A stretch of DNA of 64,000 nt, taken from contig JAAQTN010000006.1 of the NCBI GenBank assembly GCA_011742915.1, positions 95,094 through 159,093 of the forward strand, in the 5' to 3' direction. The notes beneath the pieces are model-generated. The model was not told where the DNA came from and ran no database searches. It saw only the letters and a list, made by a program, of their open reading frames with translations. Positions 1 to 11,016 of the stretch are shown here, in pieces (position 1 is the first letter of the stretch; each line of letters starts with the position of its first letter). The stretch comes from Billgrantia desiderata (GTDB lineage: Bacteria > Pseudomonadota > Gammaproteobacteria > Pseudomonadales > Halomonadaceae). Position numbers and translations under genes: made by a program.

Positions 1-1518
1 CCCACCGGCATGATCGAGGTACTGGCCAAGGAGGTCGAAGTGCTGAACACGGCGGCCACGCCGCCGTTCCAGCTTGACGAGCATGGCAAGGTCGGCGAGG
101 AGGTGCGGCTCAAGCACCGCTACATCGACCTGCGCCGCCCGGAGATGATCGAGAAGCTGCGCCTGCGTTCGCGCATCTCGCACCACGTGCGCGCCTTCCT
201 CGAGGGGCAGGGCTTCCTCGACATCGAGACGCCGATCCTGACCCGCGCCACGCCCGAGGGTGCCCGCGACTACCTGGTGCCGAGTCGTACCCATCCGGGC
301 AGCTTCTTTGCCCTGCCGCAGTCGCCGCAGCTGTTCAAGCAGCTGCTGATGGTGGCCGGCTTCGACCGCTACTACCAGATCGCCAAGTGCTTCCGCGACG
401 AGGACCTGCGCGCCGACCGTCAGCCGGAGTTCACCCAGATCGATATCGAGGCCTCCTTCGTCGAGGAGAACGATATCATGGGCGTGACCGAGGCCATGAT
501 CCGTGAGCTGTTCCAGGACGTGCTCGACGTGGAACTGCCCGAGTTCCCGCGCATGAGCTGGGCCGAGGCCATGGACCGTTACGGCTCCGACAAGCCCGAC
601 CTGCGCATTCCGCTGACGCTGGTCGACGTCGACGACCTGATGAAGCAGGTCGACTTCCAGGTCTTCTCCGGCCCGGCCAACGCTGCCGACGGCCGCGTCG
701 CGGCGCTCAAGGTGCCGGGTGGGGCCAGCATGTCGCGCAAGGTGATCGACGACTACACCAAGTTCGTCGGTATCTACGGCGCCAAGGGGCTGGCCTGGAT
801 CAAGGTCAACGAGCGTGCCAAGGGTCTCGAAGGGCTGCAGTCGCCGATCGTCAAGTTCATGGAGAACGTGATCGAGGAGCTGCTCGACCGCGTGGGCGCG
901 GCAGACGGCGACATCGTCTTCTTCGGCGCCGACAAGGCCAGGATCGTCAACGAGGCGTTGGGTGCGCTGCGGGTCAAGCTGGGCGAGGACCTCAACCTCT
1001 ACACCCGCCCCTGGGCACCGCTGTGGGTGGTCGACTTCCCGATGTTCGAAGCCGACGACAACGGCCGCCTGAGCCCGCTGCACCATCCGTTCACCTCGCC
1101 CTCGTGCAGCCCGGAAGAGCTCAAGGCCAACCCGGCCGCGGCGCTCTCGCGGGCCTACGACATGGTGCTCAACGGCACCGAGCTGGGCGGCGGCTCGATC
1201 CGTATCCACGACCAGCAGATGCAGAGCACCGTGTTCGAGATCCTCGGCATCGGCGAGGAGGAAGCCCGCGAGAAGTTCGGCTTCCTGCTCGACGCCCTGC
1301 ACTATGGTGCGCCGCCCCACGGCGGCCTGGCGTTCGGCCTCGACCGCCTGGTGATGCTGATGGCCGGCTCGCGTACCATTCGTGAAGTGATCGCCTTCCC
1401 CAAGACCCAGAGTGCGGCCTGTCTGATGACCGACGCGCCGGGCGAGGTGAGCGGCGACCAGCTGCGCGAACTCAACATTCGTCTGCGCCAGAAGGCCAAG
1501 GCGGAAGGGCAGGAGTGA
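1..1518 (+). CDS. aspS: Aspartyl-tRNA synthetase, 5' end outside the window
   Basis: Class II aminoacyl-tRNA synthetase that charges tRNA-Asp with aspartate in the cytoplasm. The frame is open from base 1, so the start codon and roughly the first 85-90 residues (most of the anticodon-binding OB fold) lie upstream. The visible 505 residues hold class II motif 2 ([14 protein letters not shown], bases 391-432), a central bacterial-type GAD insertion around 700-1100, and motif 3 ([12 protein letters not shown], about 1324-1359). The end KAKAEGQE is a normal C-terminus. ruvC follows after 118 bp; a yebC gene, often found between them in gammaproteobacteria, is absent here. Whether this enzyme is discriminating or also charges tRNA-Asn cannot be judged from this fragment. 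Confidence 0.97.
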   Translation, partial: PTGMIEVLAKEVEVLNTAATPPFQLDEHGKVGEEVRLKHRYIDLRRPEMIEKLRLRSRISHHVRAFLEGQGFLDIETPILTRATPEGARDYLVPSRTHPGSFFALPQSPQLFKQLLMVAGFDRYYQIAKCFRDEDLRADRQPEFTQIDIEASFVEENDIMGVTEAMIRELFQDVLDVELPEFPRMSWAEAMDRYGSDKPDLRIPLTLVDVDDLMKQVDFQVFSGPANAADGRVAALKVPGGASMSRKVIDDYTKFVGIYGAKGLAWIKVNERAKGLEGLQSPIVKFMENVIEELLDRVGAADGDIVFFGADKARIVNEALGALRVKLGEDLNLYTRPWAPLWVVDFPMFEADDNGRLSPLHHPFTSPSCSPEELKANPAAALSRAYDMVLNGTELGGGSIRIHDQQMQSTVFEILGIGEEEAREKFGFLLDALHYGAPPHGGLAFGLDRLVMLMAGSRTIREVIAFPKTQSAACLMTDAPGEVSGDQLRELNIRLRQKAKAEGQE

Positions 1519-1547
1519 GTACGCCTGCCAGCTGTGCGATGAACGAG

Positions 1548-1570
1548 ACCGGCGCCCCAGTGGCGCCGGT
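1548..1570 (+). terminator. Hairpin terminator after aspS
   Basis: Perfect 9-bp GC-rich stem (ACCGGCGCC / GGCGCCGGT) with loop CCAGT, 29 bp after the aspS stop. Only a short TTCG follows, so the U-tract is weak. It probably separates aspS from ruvC transcription. Confidence 0.6.
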
Positions 1571-1636
1571 TTCGCGACGCCATCAGGGTGGCCGTGGCAC
1601 ACGTATGGCGACCACCTGCGCGAGGGAGAGGGTGTC

Positions 1637-2176
1637 GTGCTGATCCTCGGAATCGATCCCGGCTCACGCATCACCGGCTACGGCGTGCTCGACGTCACCA
1701 CGCCCAAGCCGCGCTACGTCGCCAGTGGCTGTATTCGGTTGCAGGACGTCGAGCTGCCTCAGCGTCTGGCGCGCATCTATACCGGCATCGCCGAGCTGAT
1801 CGGCGAGTATCGCCCGGGGGAGCTGGCCATCGAGCAGGTGTTCATGGCCAAGAATCCCGATTCCGCGCTGAAGCTGGGTCAGGCACGCGGCGCGGCCATC
1901 GTCTGCGCCGCCAATCACGGCCTGGCCGTGCATGAATACGGGCCGCGTCAGATCAAGCAGGCGGTCACCGGCAGCGGGGCGGCGACCAAGACTCAGATCC
2001 AGCATATGGTGGTGGCGGTGCTGGGGCTCGACGGTACGCCCCAGGCCGATGCCGCCGACGCGCTGGCCATCGCGCTGACCCATGCCCATGCCCGGCTGGG
2101 CCTGGTCACGCAGGGCAGTTTCGGCGGCCATCGGGCGCGTCGGCGCGGCAGCTCCTGGCGCGACTTCCAACCTTGA
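1637..2176 (+). CDS. ruvC: Holliday junction resolvase RuvC
   Basis: Endonuclease that resolves four-way junctions together with RuvAB. The four acidic active-site residues are visible at the same positions as in the E. coli enzyme: Asp7 (GIDPGS), Glu66 (LAIEQVF), Asp138 and Asp141 ([13 protein letters not shown]). At 179 aa it is slightly longer than usual because of a basic tail (RARRRGSSW). The start is a GTG preceded by the purine-rich GAGGGAGAGGG. ruvA and ruvB follow in the standard order after 136 bp. Confidence 0.96.
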   Translation: MLILGIDPGSRITGYGVLDVTTPKPRYVASGCIRLQDVELPQRLARIYTGIAELIGEYRPGELAIEQVFMAKNPDSALKLGQARGAAIVCAANHGLAVHEYGPRQIKQAVTGSGAATKTQIQHMVVAVLGLDGTPQADAADALAIALTHAHARLGLVTQGSFGGHRARRRGSSWRDFQP

Positions 2177-2312
2177 AAGCGCGTTGACGCTTTCGGCAAA
2201 ATAATTTTCGAACACCGTTTGTAGTGGGCTGGTCAGCCGCTTGAGCGACCAGTATAGTGGCGCCAGGAAGGCCGTGCGCCTCAGACGTATTCGCATCGGG
2301 AAACAATGCCCA

Positions 2313-2927
2313 ATGATAGGACGCTTGCGTGGCACCCTGCTCGAGAAACAACCGCCCTGGCTGGTCGTGGACGTAGCCGGGGTCGGCTATGAGCTGGAGG
2401 CTTCGATGACCACGCTGGTGGCGCTGCCCGGGGTGGGAGAAGCGGTGTCGCTCTATACGCACCTCACCGTGCGTGAAGACGCCCACCTGCTGTTCGGCTT
2501 CGCCCGTGAGCAGGAGCGCGCGCTGTTTCGCGCCCTGATCAAGGTCAACGGTATCGGCCCCAAGCTGGCCCTGGCGATCCTGTCCGGCATGGACGAGACG
2601 GCGTTCATCCGCTGCGTGATGGAGGATGACGTCAAGAGCCTGACGCGCCTGCCCGGGGTCGGCAAGAAGACCGCCGAGCGCCTGGTCATCGAGATGCGCG
2701 ACCGCTTTCCTCACTGGGAGCAGAACGCTGCCGTCGACCCGGCGGACATCGCCACGCTGCCCGGCGGTCTGCGGGAGCGTCAGGATCCGCTGGCCGATGC
2801 CGAGGCGGCACTGGTCAGCCTGGGCTACAAGCCGACCGAGGCCGCGAAGATGCTGTCCGGGCTGGAAGAGGGCCAGTCGACCGAAGCCCTGATCAAGGCC
2901 GCCTTGACCAAGCGGATGGCCGGGTAG
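2313..2927 (+). CDS. ruvA: Holliday junction DNA helicase subunit RuvA
   Basis: Tetrameric junction-binding protein that loads the RuvB motor. The ATG at 2313 gives MIGRLRGTLLEK and a 204-aa product, matching the usual family length; the frame extends upstream to a TTG at 2241 but that N-terminus is not conserved. It shows the N-terminal OB domain, paired helix-hairpin-helix motifs (VNGIGPKLALAIL and LPGVGKKTAERLVIEM) and the C-terminal RuvB-interaction domain (ADAEAALVSLGYKPTEA). The 136-bp gap after ruvC suggests its own promoter. Confidence 0.96.
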   Translation: MIGRLRGTLLEKQPPWLVVDVAGVGYELEASMTTLVALPGVGEAVSLYTHLTVREDAHLLFGFAREQERALFRALIKVNGIGPKLALAILSGMDETAFIRCVMEDDVKSLTRLPGVGKKTAERLVIEMRDRFPHWEQNAAVDPADIATLPGGLRERQDPLADAEAALVSLGYKPTEAAKMLSGLEEGQSTEALIKAALTKRMAG

Positions 2928-3028
2928 GGCGCGCATGGCGGGCCACGACTCGACAGAACTCAACCGTCGTTTGATCGGAGACAGGGACTTTCGTCCTGAA
3001 TTTTTCATGAGCGCCGCGAGTGTTCGAC

Positions 3029-4062
<1,034 letters not shown>

Positions 4063-4066
<4 letters not shown>

Positions 4067-4458
4067 GTGAATTCCGTCTGCCGCTGCGCGTCTACATCGA
4101 GGATACCGATGCCGGCGGCATCGTCTACTACGTCAACTACTTCAAGTACATGGAGCGGGCCCGCAGCGAATGGCTGCGTCAGCACGGCTTCACTCAGCGC
4201 GAGTTGCTCGACGCCGGCGTGCAGCTGGTCGTGCATCGCCTGGAGTGCCGCTATGCCAAGCCTGCTCGGCTCGACGACGAGCTGTGCGTCACCGCGGCCG
4301 TCGCATCGAGCGGGCGCTGTCGGCTGAGTTTCGCTCAGTCGGTACAGCGTGGTGGGGAACCCTTATGCGAAGCGCGTGTCGACATCGCCTGTCTGGATGC
4401 CACACGCCTCAAACCCAGACCCTGGCCGCCGGCACTCGCCGCGGTTCTCAATGCCTGA
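4063..4458 (+). CDS. ybgC: Acyl-CoA thioesterase YbgC of the Tol-Pal cluster
   Basis: Hot-dog fold thioesterase encoded at the head of Tol-Pal operons, thought to act on acyl-CoA or acyl-ACP linked to phospholipid metabolism. The catalytic aspartate lies in [11 protein letters not shown] (residues 13-23), followed by [11 protein letters not shown]. It starts with GTG overlapping the ruvB stop (GTGA), so translation is probably coupled, joining the ruv and tol genes in one transcript. Length 131 aa is normal. Confidence 0.95.
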
Positions 4459-4481
4459 ATGCAAGATCAGCGAGGATGCCC

Positions 4482-5171
4482 GTGAACGACTCTATGTCAA
4501 TACCCCACCTGATCATGAGCGCCAGCACCGTGGTGCAGCTGGTCATGCTGATCCTGGTGCTTGGCTCGATACTCTCCTGGGTGGTGATTTTCCAGCGTAC
4601 GTTCGTCATGCGTCGGGCCCGTGCGGCGCATCAGACCTTCGAAGAGCGCTTCTGGTCGGGTGTCGATCTCAACGAGCTCTATCGTGAAACGCCGTCGGAG
4701 CAAGAAACCCAGGGCGCCGAGCATGTCTTTCGTGCCGGGTTCCGCGAATTCAACCGGCTGATGGCCAAGACCAAGAGCGCCGATGCCATCCTCGACGGCG
4801 TGCAGCGCAGCATGCGTGTGGCCTGGTCGCGGGAAGAGGAGCGTCTCACCCTGCATCTGGTATTCCTTGCCACCGTGGCGTCGGCGAGCCCCTACATCGG
4901 CCTGTTCGGCACGGTGTGGGGCATCATGGGCTCGTTCCAGGCGCTCTCCATGGCCCAGCAGGCCACGCTGGCCACCGTCGCGCCGTGGATTGCCGAGGCT
5001 CTGATCGCCACCGCCATGGGCCTGTTCGCCGCCATCCCCGCGGTTATCTTCTACAACCGCCTGTCGTCCGAGTCCGACCGGCTGCTGGGCAAGTACGAGG
5101 ACTTCGCCGAGGAGTTCCACTCCATCCTGCACCGCAATCTGCAGGGCCGCAGCGAAGCCGGCACCGCCTGA
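4482..5171 (+). CDS. tolQ: Tol-Pal system proton channel subunit TolQ
   Basis: Inner-membrane protein that with TolR forms the proton-motive-force-driven motor (ExbB/MotA family) powering outer-membrane constriction at division. Three membrane segments are visible: near the N-terminus (VVQLVMLILVLGSILSWVVI), around residues 125-150 (ASPYIGLFGTVWGIMGSF) and around 160-190 (APWIAEALIATAMGLFAAIP). GTG 4482 is chosen because GAGGA lies 5 bases upstream (4473-4477); ATG 4476 and ATG 4494 are in-frame alternatives. Product 229 aa, as in E. coli. Confidence 0.95.
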   Translation: MNDSMSIPHLIMSASTVVQLVMLILVLGSILSWVVIFQRTFVMRRARAAHQTFEERFWSGVDLNELYRETPSEQETQGAEHVFRAGFREFNRLMAKTKSADAILDGVQRSMRVAWSREEERLTLHLVFLATVASASPYIGLFGTVWGIMGSFQALSMAQQATLATVAPWIAEALIATAMGLFAAIPAVIFYNRLSSESDRLLGKYEDFAEEFHSILHRNLQGRSEAGTA

Positions 5172-5183
5172 GGGAGTCGCGAC

Positions 5184-5621
5184 ATGCATGGTCCTTTCAA
5201 TCGTGGCGGCCGCCGCAAGCCGATGGGGGAGATCAACGTCGTTCCCTTCATCGACGTCATGCTGGTTCTGCTGGTCATCTTCATGATCACGGCGCCGATG
5301 CTGACCCAGGGCGTTCAGATCGAGCTGCCTCAGGTCACCTCTGAGCCGATCGACTCACAGGAAGACCGCGACCCCATCATCGTGTCGGTGGATCGCGAGG
5401 GGGATTATTACCTGTCGATCGGCGGCGAAGAGATGGCCGTGGATCTGGAGGAGCTCGGCGACCGGGTGCTGATTCTGCTCGAGCGTCAGCCCGGTACGCA
5501 GGTCATGGTGCGCGGCGACCGTTTCGTGCCCTACGGCGAGGTCGTGACCCTGATGAGTACGCTGCAGGTGTCGGGTGTGACCAACGTCGGGCTGATTTCC
5601 GAGCCGCCGCCGCGTGATTAA
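5184..5621 (+). CDS. tolR: Tol-Pal system protein TolR
   Basis: Single-pass inner-membrane partner of TolQ, ExbD family. The transmembrane helix with the essential aspartate is INVVPFIDVMLVLLVIF (about residues 17-33, Asp24). A periplasmic domain of about 100 residues follows. The gene begins 12 bp after tolQ and is 145 aa long, typical for the family. Confidence 0.96.
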   Translation: MHGPFNRGGRRKPMGEINVVPFIDVMLVLLVIFMITAPMLTQGVQIELPQVTSEPIDSQEDRDPIIVSVDREGDYYLSIGGEEMAVDLEELGDRVLILLERQPGTQVMVRGDRFVPYGEVVTLMSTLQVSGVTNVGLISEPPPRD

Positions 5622-5652
5622 GAGCTTCTTGACCAGGACACTAGGAGACGTG

Positions 5653-6867
5653 ATGGCCCGACGTCAGCGCGGCCCTTCGCGCAGCTATGACAAGCCGGTC
5701 GGCTATGGCGTGCCCACGCTGCTGGCTATCGGCCTGCACGTGCTGGTCGTGGTGCTGAGCCTGGTCACTCTGCCGCAGCGTCAGCCGGCCGATCCCGAGT
5801 CGACGTCGATCGTGCAGGCGACACTGGTCAGCACCGAAACCACCACCGACCAGGCTCAGCGTGCCGAGGAGGCACGAGCGCGTGCCGCGGCGCGGCAGGC
5901 GGAAGAAGAGGCTCGCCAGGAAGAAGAGGCGCGCCAGGCCGAGGCCGAGGAGCAGGCGCGCGCCGAAGCCGAGCGTCAGGCGGCCGAAGAGCGTGCCCGC
6001 GAAGCCGAGCAGCAGCAGGCGGCACGTGAAGAGGAGGCTCGCCGGCTGCAGGAGGCCAGACAGGAAGCCGAGGCCGAGGCGCAGCGCCGGGCCGAGGAAG
6101 CCGAGCGCCAGGCGCGGCTGCGCGAGGAGCAGGAGGCCGAGCGTCAGCGCCAACAGGAAGCCGCGGCGGAAGCCGAACGCCAGCGCCAGCAGGAAGCACA
6201 GCAGCGCGCCGAAGAGGAGGCACGACGCCAGCGGGAAGCCGAGGAACAGCGCCAGCGCGAAGCCGAAGAGCAGCGTCGCCGCGAAGAGGAGGCCCAGCGT
6301 CAGCGCGAGGCCGAGGAACAGCGTCGCCGCGAGGAGGAGGCCCAGCGTCAGCGCGAGGCCGAGGAGCAGCGTCGCCGCGAGGAGGAAGCCCAGCGTCAGC
6401 GCGAGGCCGAGGAGCAGCGTCGCCGCGAGGAGGAAGCCCGGCGTCAGCGCGAGGCCGAAGAGCAGCGCCGTCGTGAGGAGGAAGCCCGGCGTGCGGCCGA
6501 AGCCGCCAGTCAGGGGCTCGATCGCGCCATCGAAGGTGAGTCGGATGCCGTGGCCAACGCCCGGCAGGCCCAGGAGGCCGCCAACAGCTTCATCAACCTG
6601 GTGCGCCGTGCCGTGGAGCAGGCGTGGGTGATTCCGCCCGGCGCCGGCGGCGGGCTTGCGGCCACGGTTCAGGTCCAGTTGGGTCCCTCAGGGGAGCTGT
6701 TTGGCGCTACCATTACTCAAAGTAGCGGAGATAGCAGTTTCGATCGCTCCGCCTTACAGGCTGTGGAAGCCGCCGCACCCTTTGGCGAACTGCGCCAATT
6801 GCCGCCGGCGGCACAACGTGACTTCCGCCAGTTCAATCTGCGTTTCACACCGGGAGATGTACGCTGA
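5653..6867 (+). CDS. tolA: Tol-Pal system protein TolA
   Basis: Inner-membrane protein spanning the periplasm to contact Pal and TolB. ATG 5653 is preferred over an in-frame GTG at 5614 because AGGAG lies 5 bases upstream (5643-5647); it gives 404 aa beginning [19 protein letters not shown]. An N-terminal anchor helix ([19 protein letters not shown]) is followed by a long Glu/Arg/Gln/Ala-rich helical domain with 16-residue repeats, then a C-terminal globular domain from about [16 protein letters not shown] onward with TonB-like topology. The stop overlaps tolB by one base (TGATG). Confidence 0.94.
   Translation: MARRQRGPSRSYDKPVGYGVPTLLAIGLHVLVVVLSLVTLPQRQPADPESTSIVQATLVSTETTTDQAQRAEEARARAAARQAEEEARQEEEARQAEAEEQARAEAERQAAEERAREAEQQQAAREEEARRLQEARQEAEAEAQRRAEEAERQARLREEQEAERQRQQEAAAEAERQRQQEAQQRAEEEARRQREAEEQRQREAEEQRRREEEAQRQREAEEQRRREEEAQRQREAEEQRRREEEAQRQREAEEQRRREEEARRQREAEEQRRREEEARRAAEAASQGLDRAIEGESDAVANARQAQEAANSFINLVRRAVEQAWVIPPGAGGGLAATVQVQLGPSGELFGATITQSSGDSSFDRSALQAVEAAAPFGELRQLPPAAQRDFRQFNLRFTPGDVR
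6265..6504 (+). repeat. Five 48-bp tandem repeats inside tolA
   Basis: Five adjacent near-identical 48-bp units (starting 6265, 6313, 6361, 6409, 6457) each encode the 16-residue unit [16 protein letters not shown] or a close variant. Units 2-4 differ at only a few bases; unit 5 decays at its end into RRAAEAA. The units lie in the periplasm-spanning helical stalk, so copy-number change would alter stalk length without shifting the frame. Confidence 0.9.
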
Positions 6868-8156
6868 TGAAAGCCCTGATGACCATCTGGTTGAGCGCCA
6901 TGCTGTTGCTGTTCAGCTCGCTTGCCCAGGCCAATCTCACCATCGAGATCACACGCGGCAGTGACCGGGCCACTCCCATTGCCATAGTGCCGTTCTCCGC
7001 CGACGGCGAAAGCCTGCCCGAGGATGTGGCCCAGATCATCAGTGACAATCTGGAGCGCAGCGGCTATTTCGCGCCGCTGCCGCGCAATGCCATGTACGAC
7101 CGTCCCACTACCGGCGAAGAAGTGCGCTACGGCCAGTGGCGAGCGCTGGACGTGCGCTATCTGGTGGTGGGCCAGGTCAGCCGTGCAGCCGACGGCTATC
7201 GTATCCGTTACGAGCTGATGGACGTCAGCGGTCAGCGCCGCATGCTCGGCGAAAGCGTCAGCGCCGGCAGCAACGAGCTGCGCAGCGGTGCCCACTACGT
7301 GAGCGACCAGATCTTCGAGGCCATCACCGGCATTCGCGGTGCGTTCTCGACCCGCATTGCCTACGTCACGGCACAGGGCACCGACCAGGACATGCAGTTC
7401 GGTCTCTACGTGGCCGATGCCGACGGACACAACAGCCAGCAGGTGCTGAGCTCGCGTGAGCCGATCCTGTCGCCGGCCTGGTCGCCGGATGGACGCAAGC
7501 TGGCTTATGTTTCCTTCGAGACCGAGCGTCCCGCCATCTACGTGCAGGAGGTGGGGACCGGGCAGCGTGCCCAGGTTGCGTCGTTCGACGGTATCAACGG
7601 CGCGCCGGCCTGGTCGCCGGACGGTCGTCGCCTGGCCATGACCCTGTCCAAGGACGGCCAGCCGGACATCTATATCATGGACGTGGGATCACGCAATCTC
7701 GAGCGCATCACCAACAACTCGAGCATCGACACCGAGCCGGCCTGGTCGCCGGACGGTCGCAGCCTGATCTTCACCTCGGACCGCAGCGGCGGCCCGCAGA
7801 TCTACCGCTACAGCTTCGGCAGCGGCCAGACCGAGCGCTTGACCTTCACCGGCAACTACAACGCCCGCGGGCGGCTGTCGCCGGATGGGGAGGCGCTGTT
7901 CCTGGTCCACCGCAGCAACAGCGGTTTTCAGGTTGCGCGCCAGGATCTCGGCTCTGGCCGTCTTGTCGTGATCAGTGAGACCCGTTCGGATGAGTCGCCT
8001 AGTGTTGCGCCCAACGGGACCATGGTAATCTTCGCCACCCAGCAAGGTAACAGCGGGGTGTTGGGGGCCGTGTCGGCCGATGGACGGGCGTCCTACCGGT
8101 TGCCTTCGGCGCGTGGTGACGTGCGTGAACCCGCATGGTCACCGTTCTTGAACTAG
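6867..8156 (+). CDS. tolB: Tol-Pal system beta-propeller protein TolB
   Basis: Periplasmic protein that binds Pal and TolA. A Sec signal peptide ends AQA (cleavage near residue 22, before NLTIEI). An N-terminal alpha/beta domain (about 30-160) is followed by a six-bladed propeller with repeated WSPDGR-type motifs ([42 protein letters not shown]). Length 429 aa is standard. The start overlaps the tolA stop by one base. Confidence 0.97.
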   Translation: MKALMTIWLSAMLLLFSSLAQANLTIEITRGSDRATPIAIVPFSADGESLPEDVAQIISDNLERSGYFAPLPRNAMYDRPTTGEEVRYGQWRALDVRYLVVGQVSRAADGYRIRYELMDVSGQRRMLGESVSAGSNELRSGAHYVSDQIFEAITGIRGAFSTRIAYVTAQGTDQDMQFGLYVADADGHNSQQVLSSREPILSPAWSPDGRKLAYVSFETERPAIYVQEVGTGQRAQVASFDGINGAPAWSPDGRRLAMTLSKDGQPDIYIMDVGSRNLERITNNSSIDTEPAWSPDGRSLIFTSDRSGGPQIYRYSFGSGQTERLTFTGNYNARGRLSPDGEALFLVHRSNSGFQVARQDLGSGRLVVISETRSDESPSVAPNGTMVIFATQQGNSGVLGAVSADGRASYRLPSARGDVREPAWSPFLN

Positions 8157-8193
8157 TGGTACGTGTCATTCGAGTCCTTTGAGGAGTTTGACG

Positions 8194-8730
8194 ATGCAAT
8201 TCAAGTCACATGCCAGAACTCTGGCAATTGCCCTGTCTCTTGCCCTGATTGCCGGCTGTTCCAGCACCGGTGGCAGCCGTGACGGGTCCATGGATGGCAC
8301 ACGCGCCGATGGTGGCGTCGGTACGGGCACTGCCGGCGCTGGTCAGGTGAGCGGTACCGGTGTCAGCGGCGATCGTGCCGGCCAGCAGGCCGACGGCCGC
8401 ATCCCCGACGTTCGCACCATCTATTTCGACTTCGACCGTGACACCATTCGTCCGGAGTTCGAATCGGTCCTGGTCGCTCATGCCCGCTACCTGCGCTCCA
8501 ACGGCAATGCCCGCGTCGTACTGCAGGGCCACACCGACGAGCGCGGCACCCGCGAGTACAACATGGCGCTGGGTGAGCGTCGTGCCAACTCGGTGAAGCG
8601 CTTCCTCGAGGTGCAGGGCGTCTCTCCGTCCCAGCTCCAGGTGGTCAGCTACGGTGAAGAGCGTCTGGCGGTACGTGGCAACAGCGAAGATGCTCATGCC
8701 CAGAACCGTCGCGTGGTCTTTGCCTACTGA
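8194..8730 (+). CDS. pal: Peptidoglycan-associated lipoprotein Pal
   Basis: Outer-membrane lipoprotein whose OmpA-like domain binds peptidoglycan and TolB. The lipobox LIAGC places the lipidated cysteine at residue 22. A Gly/Ser/Asp-rich linker follows, then the OmpA domain (IYFDFDRDTIRPEF, GHTDERGTREYNMALGERRA). ATG 8194 (MQFKSHARTL) is chosen with GAGGAG upstream; an in-frame ATG at 8179 would precede the signal sequence. 178 aa. Confidence 0.96.
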   Translation: MQFKSHARTLAIALSLALIAGCSSTGGSRDGSMDGTRADGGVGTGTAGAGQVSGTGVSGDRAGQQADGRIPDVRTIYFDFDRDTIRPEFESVLVAHARYLRSNGNARVVLQGHTDERGTREYNMALGERRANSVKRFLEVQGVSPSQLQVVSYGEERLAVRGNSEDAHAQNRRVVFAY

Positions 8731-8766
8731 GCGAACTGGCGCCGATCAGCGCCGAGGGAGTGAAGC

Positions 8767-9537
8767 ATGAAACACAGTCTGAAAAGGCTGTGCGGCGCGG
8801 GAGCCCTGGTGCTCCCGCTGTCCGTGATGAGCCTTGTCGAAGCGCAGCAGCGCCCGATCGTGGAAGACCGCACCGCGCAGCCCCGTGGGTTCATGGAGCA
8901 GGCCGAAGTGCGTGAAGAGCCCGGTGGTAGCCTGGTGCTCTACAACCAGTTGCAGGACCATCAGCGCGAGATCCAGCAGCTGCGCGGCCAGATCGAGGAA
9001 CTGCGTCACCAGCTCGAACAGCTGCGCAACCAGACCCGACAGCAGTACATGGATCTCGACGAGCGGATCACCGCCGGTAGCGCCGGTATCCAGACCAGCC
9101 CCGAGGTCGATCAGGAAGCGGCTCGTCAGGTCGCGCAGACCCCGTCTCCCAGCGGCACCAGTCCCGACGCACAGGCCGCCTATCAGGCCGCCTTCGCCAA
9201 GGTGCAGGCGCGCCAGTTCGGCGAGGCCATCCAGGCGTTCGATGCCTTCGTCGTCGACTACCCCGACACCACGCTCACGGCCAACGGCTACTACTGGCTG
9301 GGCGAGTTGCACTCGGCGGAGGCCAACCTGGATCAGGCCGAGACGGCATTCCGCACGGTCATCGACGACTACCCGCAGAGCAGCAAGGTGCCGGATGCCC
9401 TGTACAAGTTGGGTCTGATCAAGGCGCGCCAGGGTGAACTGGAGGAGAGCCGCGGCCTGCTCGAACGGGTGCGTGACGACTATCCTGACAGTAGTGCCGC
9501 CGGCCTTGCCAACGATTTCCTGCGCCAGTCACTGTAA
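8767..9537 (+). CDS. cpoB: Cell division coordinator CpoB (YbgF)
   Basis: Periplasmic protein that links Tol function to peptidoglycan synthesis at division. An N-terminal signal peptide (about 1-26, ending VEA) is followed by a trimerising coiled coil (LQDHQREIQQLRGQIEELRH), a linker, and tetratricopeptide repeats (AYQAAFAKVQARQFGEAIQA onward). It is the usual last gene of the Tol-Pal operon, 36 bp after pal, at the usual size of 256 aa. Confidence 0.94.
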   Translation: MKHSLKRLCGAGALVLPLSVMSLVEAQQRPIVEDRTAQPRGFMEQAEVREEPGGSLVLYNQLQDHQREIQQLRGQIEELRHQLEQLRNQTRQQYMDLDERITAGSAGIQTSPEVDQEAARQVAQTPSPSGTSPDAQAAYQAAFAKVQARQFGEAIQAFDAFVVDYPDTTLTANGYYWLGELHSAEANLDQAETAFRTVIDDYPQSSKVPDALYKLGLIKARQGELEESRGLLERVRDDYPDSSAAGLANDFLRQSL

Positions 9538-9564
9538 CGGACTGGCCCTGCCCAAGGAGTGAAG

Positions 9565-10323
9565 ATGACCTGCAAGTTCGACTACGAGGCGCCCGCCGAT
9601 CTGCTTCGCGATCGCATCGTTCTGGTGACGGGGGCCGGTGACGGCATCGGTCGCGCCGCTGCGCTGGCCTATGCCCGTCACGGTGCCACGGTGATCCTGC
9701 TGGGACGCACCATCGCCAAGCTGGAAAAGGTCTACGACGAGATCGAGGCCGCCGGCGGGCCTCAGCCGGCCATCTTTCCGCTCAATCTCGAAGGCGCCAC
9801 GCTGAAGGACTACCACGACATGGCCGAGACGCTGGACAAGGAGTTCGGCCGGCTCGATGGCATTCTGCACAACGCGGGCCTGCTCGGTCGCATCACCCCG
9901 TTCGAGCAGTACAACCCCGAGCTGTGGGATCAGGTCATGCAGATCAACATCAACGGCCCGGTGTGGATGACCCAGGCTCTGCTGCCGCTGCTGAAGTCCT
10001 CACCCGATGCTTCCGTGGTGTTCACGTCATCGAGCGTGGGGCGCAAGGGGCGTGCCTACTGGGGCGCCTATGCCGTCTCCAAGTTCGCCACCGAGGGTTT
10101 CATGGAAGTGCTGGCGGATGAGGTCGAGCACCTGGGCACGATTCGGGTCAACACCCTCAACCCGGGGGCGACCCGCACCAAGATGCGCGCCAACGCCTAT
10201 CCGGGAGAAGACCCGCAGACGCTGCGTACGCCGGAAGAGATCATGCCGACCTATCTGTGGCTGATGGGACCGGATAGCAAGGGTTATAACGGCCAGCGCT
10301 TCGACGCCCAGCCGCCCAAGTAA
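9565..10323 (+). CDS. yciK: YciK-type short-chain dehydrogenase
   Basis: Classical SDR oxidoreductase of unproven physiological substrate. It has the cofactor motif TGAGDGIG, the NAG motif (LHNAGLLG) and the active-site YAVSK. ATG 9565 is used because AAGGAG (9554-9559) sits 5 bases upstream; the GTG inside that site at 9559 is rejected. It runs convergent to mupP-ubiG, the same three-gene neighbourhood seen in pseudomonads. 252 aa. Confidence 0.88.
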   Translation: MTCKFDYEAPADLLRDRIVLVTGAGDGIGRAAALAYARHGATVILLGRTIAKLEKVYDEIEAAGGPQPAIFPLNLEGATLKDYHDMAETLDKEFGRLDGILHNAGLLGRITPFEQYNPELWDQVMQININGPVWMTQALLPLLKSSPDASVVFTSSSVGRKGRAYWGAYAVSKFATEGFMEVLADEVEHLGTIRVNTLNPGATRTKMRANAYPGEDPQTLRTPEEIMPTYLWLMGPDSKGYNGQRFDAQPPK

Positions 10324-10350
10324 GCAAATGGCTGCAGCCTGCCTGGTGAC

Positions 10351-11016
10351 TCAGGCAGGCTGAAGCAGTGCCTCCACCAGCGCTTCGCAGGTCTCGAACC
10401 AGAGATCGGCCGGCCACTGCCGGTAATCCTCACCCTCCTCGATGTAACCGTAACCCACGGCGACGGCGACCATGCCGGCGGCGCGGGCGGCCTGCATGTC
10501 GCGCAGGTGGTCGCCGATGTACCAGCAGCGGGCGGGAGCGACGTCCAGCCGTTCGGCCGCCACCCACAGCGGTTCCGGCGCCGGCTTGCGCTGCGGCAGG
10601 TCGTCGGCGCAGAGCAGGGCGCCGGGGGTCAGCCCCAGGCTCTCGATCAGCGGGGCGGCGTAGGCGCGCGGCTTGTTGGTGACGATGCCCCAAGGGCGTT
10701 GCTGCGCCTCCCACCTGGCCAGCAGCCGGTCGAGATGGGGGAACAAACAGCTCTCGTCGGCCACTGCTCGGCCGTAGGCATCGAGCAGGAACTGACGCGC
10801 TTCGTCATGGCCGTGATGCGTCTTGTCCAGACCCAGCGCCAGGGCGACCAGGGCGCTGCCGCCATTCGATACCTGCGCGCGAATCACCGGGTAGGGCAGC
10901 GGTTCCATGCCGTGATGGGCGCGCAAGGCATTCGTCGCCCGCGCCAGGTCGGGGGCGGTATCGACCAGGGTGCCGTCGAGGTCGAACAGCAACGCCTCGG
11001 GAGATGGCACCTTCAT
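10351..11016 (-). CDS. mupP: HAD phosphatase, probably MurNAc-6-phosphate phosphatase MupP
   Basis: HAD-superfamily phosphatase with nucleophile motif [10 protein letters not shown] near the N-terminus and the later motifs IVTNKPR and WYIGDHLRD. The family resembles phosphoglycolate phosphatase (Gph), but the position directly after ubiG with a 4-bp ATGA overlap, next to yciK, matches the Pseudomonas gene mupP, whose product dephosphorylates N-acetylmuramate-6-phosphate in cell-wall recycling. The MupP assignment rests on this context; Gph remains the alternative. Confidence 0.8.
   Translation of the reverse strand: MKVPSPEALLFDLDGTLVDTAPDLARATNALRAHHGMEPLPYPVIRAQVSNGGSALVALALGLDKTHHGHDEARQFLLDAYGRAVADESCLFPHLDRLLARWEAQQRPWGIVTNKPRAYAAPLIESLGLTPGALLCADDLPQRKPAPEPLWVAAERLDVAPARCWYIGDHLRDMQAARAAGMVAVAVGYGYIEEGEDYRQWPADLWFETCEALVEALLQPA

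Noticed and set aside
6200-6520. CRISPR-like array in the repeated stretch of tolA
   Set aside because: The units are directly adjacent without spacers and encode an in-frame helical repeat.
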